A model generated the notes under the pieces. That model was not told where the DNA came from, searched no databases, and was given only the letters and a program-made list of their open reading frames with translations. Positions 31,880 to 43,769 of a stretch of DNA of 64,000 bases are shown here, in pieces. Both the position numbers and the translations under genes were made by a program. Position 1 is the stretch's first letter; each line of letters starts with the position of its first letter. Origin of the DNA: Guadua angustifolia (Eukaryota > Streptophyta > Magnoliopsida > Poales > Poaceae); assembly GCA_036346375.1 (NCBI GenBank), contig CM070520.1:48937854-49001853 (forward strand), given 5' to 3'.

Positions 31880-33480
31880 TGTAACATCCCAACTTTTGTT
31901 TTTTATTAAGCTAATGTGTTATTTATGCATTTTATGATTTTTTTGAATTTATTTAGATTTTTATGGATTTTATTGAATTTATTTAAAATTTTATATTAGG
32001 GTCTTTTGTGAAAACTATTTAAATAATAATAAAGTCAAAATAAAGTTTTGCTAAATATATTTTATTGATTTTAAATGTCTTAAAATATTGATAAGAATTT
32101 TTCTGTAATTTCTTTGGTAAGTTTATGTTTTTAGTGTTTGGCTTGCTGTTCCTTTAAGCCGGCCCAAGAAATCTCGTCGGCCTAATCCAATCTGGATGGC
32201 CCTAAAGCCTCAAAACCCCAGCATCTCAGCTGTTCACTCATATCGAAGGCTGAGATTGTTTTCGGCTAAATTAAATGCATCTAAGCCATCAGATCAAGTT
32301 GTCGTGTGTGGTTAGGATTGTACCATGCCCAAGTGCATCACGGCCGTTCACTACGCCATGTGTTCGGTTGCGCGTCACCTTCCCTGAAGCGTTTCTGAAA
32401 TGGACTCTACATAAGCTTCATAGAAAGGAGGTGGTGTGGCTCATACTTAGACGCAGCAGCACGAAACTTTGCGATGGCAACGTGGAATGGGCTGATAGTG
32501 CATGTATACGGCGATGGTCAATGAGCTCACATCCAGTTATGGGTGCAAACGGAGCGGATAATTTCCGACCGATCCGAGACCGAATTCGTTTAAAATCCAA
32601 TTCGAATCCGAAAAAATGATATCCGGTTATATCCGGATTTGATCCGGATTCGAATCTGCCTATCCGAAAAAAATATGGGGTAAGATATGGAAAGAGAAGT
32701 ATCCGATCCATACCCGCATATCCGAGATATCCGAAAAATATCAATGTAAATGAGTAAAATAGATATCTGATAAACATAAACATTCTACATCATATAAGTT
32801 CATATGTTGATTGGAATTATACTTGGCTGCATATTATTTTTATATAGGGAAGGCAACTATTATTGAATTTGAAACACTTATATGTCTCCAAGGTTCTAGT
32901 AAAGTTTTGTGTATGGTTGATTGATCTTAATATGTGTGACATATATGGTTTTTGCTTTCACGTATTATCCGACTAACTATTCGTAACCGAGACTAACCGT
33001 ATCCGGAACAATCTGTATTCGCTCCGTATTCGCAACCGAAGTAATCCGTATTCGTATTTGAATCCGGCACTGTCCGTATCCGATTCTATATCCGAGAAAA
33101 AATTTGGAATAGGATACGGAATGAATGAAATCCGTCCGTATCCGATCCGTTTGCACCCCTACATCCAGTGGTGGCAGCTGGCGATGAGGCACCGCTTCCA
33201 AGTTCGATCGTGGATGTGGTGGCCTCTGACCGTTGTTTTCAACACCTATGATAGGATCCTGCTGATCCAACGGTGCCATCCTTAGATCTGGCCGGATCTA
33301 ATGTGGTGCGACTTGGCAATTCGGTGACACAGAGCGTGGAGCTCAAGCAACAATTCGGCAGCTAGTAGTATCGATCAACTCTATGGCATCGGCGGTAGTT
33401 AGGACCAAAGCTAGAGAAGAGGGTGCATTGACAACAAACAGTGTAAAGCAGCCCTCGATGGCGTGGTAGTACCATTGTAT
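31880..33480 (+). mobile_element. LTR-like fragment of a long-LTR gypsy family
   Basis: Starts TGTAACATCCCAAC, the terminus shared by several grass gypsy LTRs, and goes from AT-rich to GC-rich sequence as in the complete LTRs at 36058 and 51084. No matching 3' end was found; it is interrupted by a hAT element. Confidence 0.5.
32538..33161. mobile_element. Non-autonomous hAT element (624 bp)
   Basis: Terminal inverted repeats TATGGGTGCAAACGG / TAGGGGTGCAAACGG and a perfect 8-bp target duplication CATCCAGT (32530-32537, 33162-33169) define a hAT transposon. Subterminal ATCCG/CGGAT motifs are abundant at both ends. No transposase is present. Confidence 0.92.
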
Positions 33481-33499
33481 TCAGGTGAGTTCATTGAGA

Positions 33500-34095
33500 C
33501 TAGCCAAAACTTCTTGAAACTTGCTTGAAACCTGTTGAAACTTTTGGTTGAAACTTGTTGAAACTTATCGAATTAACAATTATTGAAACTCATCAGTTGA
33601 AACTTGAGTTCCAAAATTTGAAACTCGTTGAATGTTCTAGGAATTTCTAGAAAGCATAAAACTAACTGGAAAATGAAACTTTTCAAAATTTCCTTGAAAC
33701 TTACTGAAACTATATGAAACTTATGGCTTATTCGAATTTTCATGAACCTTGTTGAAATCTACAAAAATCTTCTATTGAAATCTTCTTTAAACTACAACTT
33801 TTAAACTTAAAACTTTTAGGAAACTTACTTTAGTCTCATATTTTTTAGACCTATTGAAAACACTCTAAAAATGCATTGAAAATATATGAAACCTAGTGAA
33901 ATCGATGAAACAAAGATGAAATTTTTGCTTGAATTTTTTAAACTTACTCGAATTTATAAAACTTGTTGAAATCTACTCAAAAGTCATGTTGAAATCTTAT
34001 TGAAACTTCGATTTTTTTAAACCTGAAACGTCCGCAAAATTTGTTGCGTCATTGAAACCTACATAGAACTTGATGCACCATTGAAACTCTATAAA
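33500..34095. repeat. Degenerate TTGAAACTT repeat tract
   Basis: About 600 bp in which GAAACTT, GAAACTC and GAAACCT recur irregularly on one strand only. No gene. Confidence 0.8.
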
Positions 34096-34167
34096 ACTTT
34101 GTTATATTGTTAGTTGCACTTTTAATGATATACCGTTGGCTAACTGCTCCCAACATGAAACTCCATG

Positions 34168-34435
34168 GAACGCACAGTGACACAGGGAAACACAATTGCA
34201 GAGTAGAGAAGAGAATGGCGTCTGAGTATTGACTTTCTGGGAAAAATGGAAACGGATGCCGAGTATTGACTTTCTGGGAGTCAAGTGGATGCGTCCTATT
34301 CTTTGCATCGATTGCTACAATGACGTTTGTACGAAAGGTTGGTCACCTTAAGCGACACTCTTTTGTACAGCTTGTTTTGTTCCGGATTTTCAACCATTCA
34401 CACCTGCATTCACATTCTGCAAATTTTAGTTGCAA
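34168..34435 (-). pseudogene. NLR upstream-region relic, copy 2
   Basis: Aligns by eye with 28670-28925, including GTGACACAGGGAAACACAAT, GGGAGTCAAGTGGATGCGTC and ACTCTTTTGTACAGC. The coding body that should lie to its left is absent, so this is the head of a lost NLR paralogue. Confidence 0.8.
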
Positions 34436-34578
34436 GACGTCCACTCGCAGTTGTGTAATTTGAGGCCCTCTCTCCCAGAGAGGCAAAGAATAGTTTTTTA
34501 ATACGTCAAAAGGTGTCACCATCACATGCTCCTCCCAGCAAGCTTCTTGCATTTCGCAATGACGCCTCTAATGGTTTC

Positions 34579-34706
34579 ACCCTTTATAGCGGGAGGGATT
34601 GGAGGCCAACCAAAAAGGCCACCTGTCACCTTGCACATTTAAACCCTTTATAGCGGGAGGGATTGGAGGCCAACCAAGAAGGCCACCTGTCACCTTGCAC
34701 ATTTGC
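34579..34706. repeat. 64-bp tandem duplication
   Basis: Units 34579-34642 and 34643-34706 are nearly identical (CCCTTTATAGCGGGAGGGAT...). Confidence 0.9.
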
Positions 34707-34729
34707 GAAAAAGCCCCCCCGTTTCTTCG

Positions 34730-36052
34730 AAATTACAAATAGGTCCTTTGCGATTTTTTGGGAGACGAAGATAATTTTTTTCCTTCGCGTTTGGGTCCCT
34801 CGCGCGGTATTTTACAAAAAAGCCTCCCGTTAAGTTCAAATCGCGAACAAGCCCTTTTCTGATTTTTTAGGATAGCGAACAGGTCCAAAAAAATAACAAA
34901 CAGGTCCCTGCTTCTTACGTTCAAGTCCTTTCTCCGTTTTTCCCGGAAAAAATATTTTCGCCACGAAAAAAACCGGAAAAAATGTTTTCGTCACCCAAAA
35001 AACCCGGAAAAAATGTTTTCGTCACAAAAAAAATATAGATTCGTCGAAGGTTTATAGCAACTTATGGATTTGCCAAGGGTCATAACCGCGGATTTTTTTT
35101 TTTAAAAAATGTAGATTTGTCCGAAGATTTATAGCGACCCATAGATTCGCCGGCGGGTCCTAACGACCCATTTTTTTAGCAAACACAAAAAAACAAAAAA
35201 AAACAGATTTGTCAAAGGTTTATAGCGGTTCATGGATTACCTTGTCCGAAAGCGATCTTTACAAAAGGAAATACATAAAAAAAGTCCGCACTTTTCTTCT
35301 AAAAAACCAAAAAAAACACAGATTCAACCGCAATTTTCTAAATAAAACACGCATCGACAAAAAAAACACGGATTCGTTGAAGGTTTATGGTTTATAACAA
35401 CTTGTGTATTTGCGAACGGGTCATAACCGTGGGTTTATTTTTTTAAAAAAGTAGATTCATCCAAAGATTTATAGCGACCCGTAGATTCGCCGGCAGATCC
35501 TAACGACCCATTTTTTTTTAACAAACACAAAAACAAAAAAACACGGATTCAACCGCAATTTTCTAAATAAAACACGCGTCGACAAAAAAAAACGGATTCG
35601 TCGAAGGTTTATAACAACTTATGGATTTGCCAACGGGTCATAACCGCGGTTTTTTTTTAAAAAACGTATATTCGTCCAGAGATTTATAGCGACCCATAGA
35701 TTCGCCGACGGGTCCTAACGACCCATTTTTTTTAGCAAACACAAAAAAACAAAAAAACGATCAAATACCCCGAAATGCGTAAAACAACAACCACGGTTTT
35801 CTAAAAAAAACACAGATTCATCGAAGGTTTATAGTAACCCGTAGATTAAACACGGATTCATCGAAGGTTTGTAATATCCCATGAATTCGCCAACGAGTCC
35901 TACCGACCCATTTTATTTAAAAAATGCGGAAATCAAAAATCCGACAAATTTTATCAGACGACGTGTTGTAACCGCGGTTTTCTGAAAAAAACGTAGATTC
36001 CTTGAAGGTTTATAGCTAACGACCTATTTTTTTAAACAAATATGAAAACCGA
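34730..36052. repeat. Degenerate long-unit repeat array
   Basis: Phrases like GATTCGTCGAAGGTTTATAG, GGGTCATAACCGCGG, ATTTATAGCGACCCATAGA and CGGGTCCTAACGACCC recur in the same order, with starts near 35038, 35368, 35595 and 35815, separated by A- and T-runs. The array continues at 47211-47260 (GGATTTACCGACGGGTCCTA) beyond the gypsy insertion. No protein is encoded; identity is unknown. Confidence 0.75.
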
Positions 36053-36057
36053 AAATA

Positions 36058-39000
36058 TGTAACATTCCAAATTTTTGAACTTCTTGTGCTCAGATTTTAA
36101 AATCCAATCCGTGGAAATTTTCTTGAAATTAATTTGGCTTAATATGAATTTTTAAAGTCAACAAGAATTTAATTTGAATAATTTATATCTCAAATTAATT
36201 ATTTCATATTTTTATTGGGTTCCTCGTGCTCCATGGTATTTTTCTGTATTTTTGGGGATTTTTTAGAATTTATTTGCTATTTATTTGGATTTATTGGAGT
36301 TCATTCGGTTTACTAGCAATTTCCAAAAATTCAGAAATGAATTAAATTTCCTTTTTCGCCAATTGGGCGAAACCCTATTCAATGCATGCGCTGACCATGT
36401 CTTCTTGACTGAAATCCTCCTTGCCCAAACCCTAAACCTGGATCATCCTTAGTCGTCGATCGTTTATCCAACGGTCCACATTCGCGCCGCCACGCAACAG
36501 TAAAACCCTAACCCTAGCCTCCTTCGAAATCAACCGTTCGATTCCGATCTAGCGAGCACGACGCGTCCACGTCACCCGAAATCCCACCGCCATTCGACCG
36601 CCATGCTTTCGCGCCTCGACCGCAACCCTAGGCTATAAAACTTAGCGCCGCGACCTCCCGAGATTCTCCACTTCACCGCCTCTTTCCCTCTTCTCTACGG
36701 CCGGAGACGCCGCCTGGAGGTCGTGCGACCTCGCCGGAGTTGGCCTACCGTGCGCCAAGCTTCCGCCGCCTCTTCTTCCCTTTCCGGTGAGTCTCCGGCC
36801 GTGTTTTTGGTACCACTGAATTCACTTTTTCGCGCTCTACCAGATCTGCTAATTCTTCGTCTCGATCCATCGCTCCAGCGCCGTTTCCGTGTCGTCTTCC
36901 CCAGTTCCGGCAGGTCTGCGCCGCCACCTCGTCGTCACGTTTTCTCCACCAGCCGTAGCCATCGGATCTTCCCTCAACGGTCAGATCCTCGCCACGTTTT
37001 CTCCGGTAAGACACTTCGCCACAGCCACCACTTCACTGCCTTGTTGTCGTCGCGTGGCGCCACGTGCAGGCCATGTGTGCGCCACGTCGTGCCATGTCTG
37101 CGTTATGTCCCCACCACACGCACACGTGTTAGCCATCTCACCGCTACAGCCTGTGTGTCGCCACGTTTGTGCCATGTGTGTGCCACATCGCGCCACGTCC
37201 CCACCATGCCTTCGCTAGTTTCTACATGGTTGCCACGTCGAAGCCACCTTAAACCTAAATCGGTGCGGCCGCCGTCGTCAGCAACGCCGAATCGCCGTGT
37301 TGCGCCACCTCATCGCCTTAGATCTACGTGTGAGCCACGGGTCGGCCACGTGCTAGCCACGCCAGCACCACGTCGGCAAAAACCCGCCTGCTCGCCATGT
37401 CGGCGCCATGCGTGTGTGCCGCGTCGGTGCCGCGTGGCCCTAGTGTCTCGGCGTGTGCGCCACGCACACGCCACATCACCGCCACGCGTGCCCTAGTGCC
37501 ACGTCCGCTACTATCGCCACCGAGCCAAGTACTAAGTCACTGTCATGCGGGCCCCACCGGTCAGCCACAGTGGAGTTTTCCATTTTCCCGATTTAATCCC
37601 GAAAATTCGAAAATCAACCAATCCGAGCCCGACACGTGTCAATCCCTTCCAAGTTTCCTGATTTTCTTCCATTTAAACTTCGGAAGCACCGTTCTCCTTC
37701 GTTCGAACTCCGATTTGAACGATTCAAATTTCTAAATTCATCTAAAATCAAGATCTATCTGTTGGTGTCATTTTCACAAAATTTTGAATTTTATTTATTT
37801 CTGTTTATTTATTGTTTTGCCTCGATTCGCGTGTTTCGCGTGTAGACGACGCACCGGTTGAGCGAGAGGAGCATCCAGCGGAGGTTGCAGCAGCGGTAGA
37901 GGGTGAAGGCAAGTCTCCCTTGACCATATTGAACCCAAGTTTATGAAATGCTATTTTTGTTTTAATTTATTGCATGCTATTTCATTTACGTATCGTACTT
38001 TAATGTCATTTTAATGCTTAGTTAAATTCCAACTTTGCTATGCCCACATTGGTATTAATCTTGCCAACCATTGACACCCTAGGAAAACTAATTAATATAG
38101 TTAATGGTAAACATTTTATTATGGGAACGGTAGAAAATGCTTAGCCATGCTTAATCACGTCAGTACCTTACCATTATGGAAATGATTTCATTCTTGATTC
38201 AAAATGAATTGTGGAAATTATGCCAATTGGTGTTGCGGTATTAATTTGAAATTAAAAGTGAAAAATGATTTAGACCGGCAGATTGGTTGAATGGCGGTGC
38301 AGGATGCACAAAATTTGGAATGTGATTGTCGCCCTAGTCAATTAAGGACCGTCGTGTGTTACCTTGGGCCATGCTATACAAGACAACCACATGTCTATAT
38401 GGGTGCGACACTGCTAAGTAATTTGCATGTATCGTTATTTGACTTCGCCAAATGCAATGTCAGGGTTTGTCGGGATGACACTTGCAAGGCGCAAGAGGGG
38501 CTTCGGATGGCGGAGGTAGCCCTACCAATGGTGGAACCTTAGCGGGAGTCGGTGAGCAGTATATGCATTGTAAAGGCCTTGTCATGATCTCCTCGCCGCA
38601 CACCAAAGGAAGTGTGTCAATAGCTTGGCGCAAAGGGTTGATCATGTCGTGTGGGTAAAGTGTACCACTCTGCAGTCTTAAAACTACTTGAGTAGCCGTG
38701 CCCACGGACAAGGGCAAGCGTGGGCGCTTTCACATAGTAGATTTTTACGGTTTTGGTTTTAAAAGGAAAAATGATGATTTGGTTTAAAATGAAAATGTGG
38801 TTGGGAATCATGAGCTACCGGAGCTCCGGATATTAGTTTGGCGGCTAGAGCCAACCGGTAGTTGGAACACGGAAAATTGTTATACTTCAAAGTTATTTAA
38901 TTATGCTATTTACATTTTGTTAAATCTTTGCTTTATGAAATTATTACTTGTATTTAAATTTCAATTTCGCTTTATGCAAATAAACCATATTATGCCTTCC

Positions 39001-39459
39001 TTTGTTTAAGCCATGCATTTAGTTACTTGCATTAAGTTTCCGAGACTTGCGAGTATGTTGAATACTCACCCTCGCTTTTTTATTGGGCCGCTTATTCCAT
39101 AAAGCGATGATGGGAGAAGTGGCTATCCTAGAGCTTATGATCCACCGCTCGACATTTATACTGGAGACTTTGAGGAGGAGGACGACTCGATCTACTAGGG
39201 AGCGTGCCCGATCGGTTGCTGTGGGCACACCGATTGGCTCGTTTTTGTTCTACATTTCATTGTTACTTTCACACTTAAGCCGTAAGGCTCCATACTTGTA
39301 ATAATGTGATGATGTTTACACTCTTCGCTTTATTCTTGTTGTTTACTTTATGATATGCCCGTGTTATCATCATTTGTATGATTGTGTGTGCTAGCAATTT
39401 ACGGACTAGCACTGTTGAAACACAGAGGGGTCGGATTTGGTAAATCCGGGGTCCCGACA
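36058..39459 (+). repeat. 5' LTR (3,402 bp)
   Basis: Pairs with 43770-47205 across its length. A GC-rich segment at 36450-37560 is crowded with CCACGT motifs. Open frames there, such as 36723-37496, vary with indels between the two LTRs and are not genes. Confidence 0.95.
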
Positions 39460-39463
39460 GAGG

Positions 39464-39476
39464 TGGTATCAGAGCC
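39464..39476 (+). promoter_or_regulatory. Primer binding site of large gypsy element
   Basis: TGGTATCAGAGCC, matching the 3' end of initiator tRNA-Met, four bases after the LTR. Confidence 0.95.
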
Positions 39477-42400
39477 ATATCGACTGTAGGTCGCAACCCT
39501 AGTTAGAATGGTCGTTAGAATTTCAAAATTATTTTCTAAATCAAACCAACGAATTTGAATTTAGAAGTTGGTCTCCTCTTATCTTATTCTTAGGTTCTTA
39601 CTTCTTCCCTTTTCTGAAAATTATTTTGAAATTTAAATTTGATCTTATCTCCGGAAATATCCCTAAGTTTACGGTCTTCTGCGAGAATTCCAAATGAAGA
39701 AGATGACGTTCGAGATTTTACTTCATGAAGAGACAACATCACCCAACACAAAAGGCGGAAGATTAGAATATATCAGGACCTACCATAAGATAAGCACCCT
39801 TATGTGTAGCATATTATTTCGCTCTAGTTATATAGAGCAATTTACGTTGTCGTTATGTTTCGCTACTTGAAATTGGTTTTTATCCTGAATGTCAGGACTG
39901 ATTTATGTGTAAACTTAACCTCTTGGTTAAAGTTTCACAATAAGTTGTCCTTATGTGTGAATATGGAAAATTTAACCCATAGGATAACTAAGAAATTATA
40001 AAATAGTTTATCTCTTATCTCTATAAAACTTCCAAAAAGTTATCTTCTTTTCATAGAACTCCTTACTAGTGTAACCATTATGGTCATCAACATTTCTTAA
40101 AATAAAACCTCAATGAGATTAGTAATACAGTCTCCATTACTACTCTTAGTTTTGCTTGAGATCACACCATTCATATATAAACCAAGTTAAGATCTTACCA
40201 CATTAGCAACACCAAACTAGCTTATCTTTGCTTTAGGCTAGTTAAAACTTAATGATCCAATAATAATTTCTAATCATGTTTTAACACTCACCTCGCTGCT
40301 TATCTAGATTATATACCATAAAATGAACTAGAACCGTAAAAGTTCTATACTTCAATGGAAAGCTTGAATGGTTGTTTAAATGAAAACCGGAAGAATTGAA
40401 AGTCCTATTTTTCTAAAAGAAATATAAGAGAGTAGCATCGTTATATATATACTCTTTTCTAATCAGAGAATTTAGTCTCCTTATTTATGTACTCGTTTCC
40501 TTGTGTAGAACTTTCTTTCTCCACTCTTAAGTTATCCCTTTTAGAAGTATTTCTTTTCTTATTCTTTTTGTAAATGAAAACCACGAATAAATCTTTTGAA
40601 AAGAATTCTGGTAACAAGTCAGCAACATCATGACGTCTATATCAGCAACTTCAAGAAGATGGGGATAGCGAAGCATCACAACCTCTTCGACTTCATAGAA
40701 GCCTTGGAAGACTAACACAACAAGTGGTGCAAAAAAATTAAAAGAAACTCGTTGTTTACTAGCCTACAATAAAAGCTAGCAATATCGAGCTACATATTAT
40801 TCTAGCGATATAGTAAACCTCTTATGCGAAATATGAATGATTCGGCAAGTAGAAGAAAAACCATAGATACCCTTCCTACATACTAAGCAAAATGTATACG
40901 TATTGTTTATGTGTTATGGGAATTTTGTTGTAAATCTTTTGTATTGTTTTCGGGTTACTCTCGTGAATGTTAAACCACTAGGTTAAAATTTACGATGTGT
41001 TAACCCTACCTAATAAGAAAAATTTAATTAAGGAAAATTTTCAAGAACGAAACGTTGCCTTATAACCCAAGCCAAAAACTACTTAATCCGCATAGAAACC
41101 TTTCCTAAAATAAGATTTTAAAGAACGAATTGTTGCCGTGTAACCCAACAGAATTCCATCTAAGTAGCTTTACTCTAATAAATATTGTCACAGGATGTCT
41201 GCGACACAATTCATTAATACATCTACTAAAGTAACGAGTAAAAAAAAATTCTTAGCCTTTATAATTGACCCTCAGCCCTCCCCAAATAACTCTGGCTGAG
41301 ATGCAACCTTTCATTCATCTCAAATATTTTAACATACTCTATATCTCTCTTTAAATTAGCTTAGTCTTACTAATGATTCTTGGTGTAAATTACTAACACT
41401 CCTCATCTAATTCGTGAAAACCCCGCAAGACACTCCACTGCCAAGAAATGATAATCCTACCATAGTTCAACCAAATTCGTTGTATTTAGCTAGAGCACTT
41501 CTTTTCAACATAGCAATCGTCATAACTCTCCACTTTCTCAATGTTCACAAAAAAATGTTATAATCTGTAACCATGGTGTAAATGCTCACCATAATTGAAC
41601 GAATCACCAAATGCACACCTTTCTGTTCTAAAAACTTGCACAAGATATTTCTAATATTGGTGCAGCTTCTATCAGAAAAGGAAAAGGTTTAAACTAGAAA
41701 CCTATTTCTATATCTTATTTGATACCTACACATTGTTCTTTGAAGTATTGTCAACCCAGTCAGTCCGAAGTTCGTGCTTGCACTCGCTATGGAGAAATAG
41801 GTCATGTTGTGATGAGAGTGCAATCAATTGCTCCGGCTGTGAAGGAAATCATTCTCCTAGAAAATATCCTGTAAGCAATATCGCTTGTTACCCTTGTGAA
41901 TGTCAAGATTATTGTCTAGTTCAATGCCCTTGACCTGATAGTCGCCAATACAATTTTGCTCAAGATTTGGTGATCAAAAGAGGAAGAAAACCAGCCACAC
42001 AAGAAATATCACTTAAGGAATTATAGAAATAACACTTGATCCTAACTACCTTCACTAAGAAAGTAGTAAATGGTAATCTCCAATGGCATGTTCCTTGTCT
42101 GATAAAGAAAGTCATTAGGCTAAAGAATGTTCTGAGAAACACCAAATTGAAATTCACAAGATAATATTAAGTATACAAATAACTGAACATGGCACCATGA
42201 GAAAGGCGTGAATGCTTCAACTGTCACGAAAAGAACCAAATTCCTAAACGATGTCCACAAGCTGAACAAATATCTCCTATAGTCGTAGACATACCAAGAA
42301 TTTCATCATCAAGTTTATAACTCCAAGAATAGAAGAAATAAAATCAAGCAGCTTCACCAAAGAAGCGGATAAAGAAAAGGCGATTGAGCGAAGATGCTTG

Positions 42401-43619
42401 TCCTAGAAGAATTTCGCTCAACCTTATCCTCAATCTCAATCGTCATCTATTCATCTTTCTAATAACACCAATGAATAATTGTCTAAAAAAAATTTTGAAA
42501 GTCAATATTATTTGCCTTTGCTATAGTAAACATAAGTATTATGCCGACTGTTGCCTAAAGCAAGGAGCAAACTCCACCTTATTCTCAACCCCGACAAGCT
42601 ACGCAACATTCTCCAAGGCAACCTCAAGAATTTGAAGACAAACACTTCCTTAGACATATATCAATCCAACTCAAAATGTTAATCCAATCATTCATGGCAT
42701 TTACCTACAACATGAATTCGCGAAAGAAGTTTATGACCTGCCAGGCATAGTGCTAGGTATGATACTTATGTATTTGAACCTTACCAGGGTATAAGTTTAA
42801 TTTTAAGATCAACTCTTTGATCCTAGTCACTTCCTGATCATCTATTTTATATCATTAGCAAACAACCTTTCTGTTGTTGCAAATAAAATGGGCAATGTCA
42901 CTTGTATCAACTGAGAAGAACTTGAATACCTCGCCAACACCTACCCAAGAAGAATTTTACTTCACCTCGACAAGGAAAACATCAATAATTTCCAAGCTAT
43001 CTCAAAGACCTAGGAAACATCAAGTGTCTAGAACAACCCCTGCCTCGATATCAGGCTCTAAACGTAAACATCTTTCTTATGTGATTGTACCCGGCACTTG
43101 TTGTGGTATTGAGTACGTCCCTTGTGTATTCAATTCCTGCAATCAATCTTTTGAGTCTATACATTTTATTCCTTCATAGTTTTCCAAAACCAAAGAAAAT
43201 GAAAACCCTTTGTTTACCAAAGTGAGCAAACAAGTTAAATCACCATGAATCATCTTATAATCCTCTTACCTCAACCCAATACTTGAATTGTCTATACATG
43301 TTTTCCAATTTAAAGTCAACTCGAAATGACATTTATTCTCACTCATTTAAATCACTAATGTTGAATTATACAGATCAACCATTGTATTCAAATACCTTTC
43401 TTGATATTAAACATTCGGTTTTCCCCAAATGAGAGTAATGACAATGCATCTTTTCTTTCACCTCAAATATTCTAATCATACCACATACCACTATATAAAT
43501 TAGATTACTAACAATGCTAGTTATTTAAACAAACGAGACAGGTAGAAAGTATTAGTATCTCTCATCTACTTACCTAAAATTAAAATAGAAGTCTTCTCTA
43601 TTTCTCACACATCAACTAG
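39477..43619 (+). pseudogene. Decayed element interior with gag zinc-knuckle relics
   Basis: AT-rich, full of stops. Around 41765-41800 a degraded knuckle reads roughly C-x2-YGEIGHVV, and near 42205-42260 another reads ECFNCHEKNQIPKRCP. These support an origin in gypsy gag. No RT or protease could be recognised. Confidence 0.5.
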
Positions 43620-43757
43620 GAGTCACAAGACGAAAGTCCAGTGGAGCAATCATCCGGAAGAGGAAGCCACCTGGGAGCGCGAGGAGGACCTTCGAGCGGA
43701 GTTCCGCAGCCTTTTTCCCTGGTTAGTCCCAAATCTTGGGGTCGAGATTTTCTGTTA
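43620..43757 (+). pseudogene. Gypsy integrase C-terminal tail relic
   Basis: Encodes KVQWSNHPEEEATWEREEDLRAEF, the conserved end of many grass gypsy polyproteins, followed by a stop near 43756 and the polypurine tract. Only the last about 40 residues survive. Confidence 0.8.
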
Positions 43758-43766
43758 GGGGGGTAG
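43754..43766 (+). promoter_or_regulatory. Polypurine tract of large gypsy element
   Basis: TTAGGGGGGTAGG just before the 3' LTR. Confidence 0.85.
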
Positions 43767-43769
43767 GTT

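Noticed and set aside
36723..37496. 257-codon Arg/Pro/His-rich frame and its partner at 44757-45263
   Set aside because: Lies within LTRs, differs by indels between the two LTR copies and has no domain; a composition artefact of CCACGT-rich DNA.
39464..39476. tRNA-like match
   Set aside because: Only the 13-base primer site is present, not a tRNA gene; the same applies at 31459, 13356 and 10662.
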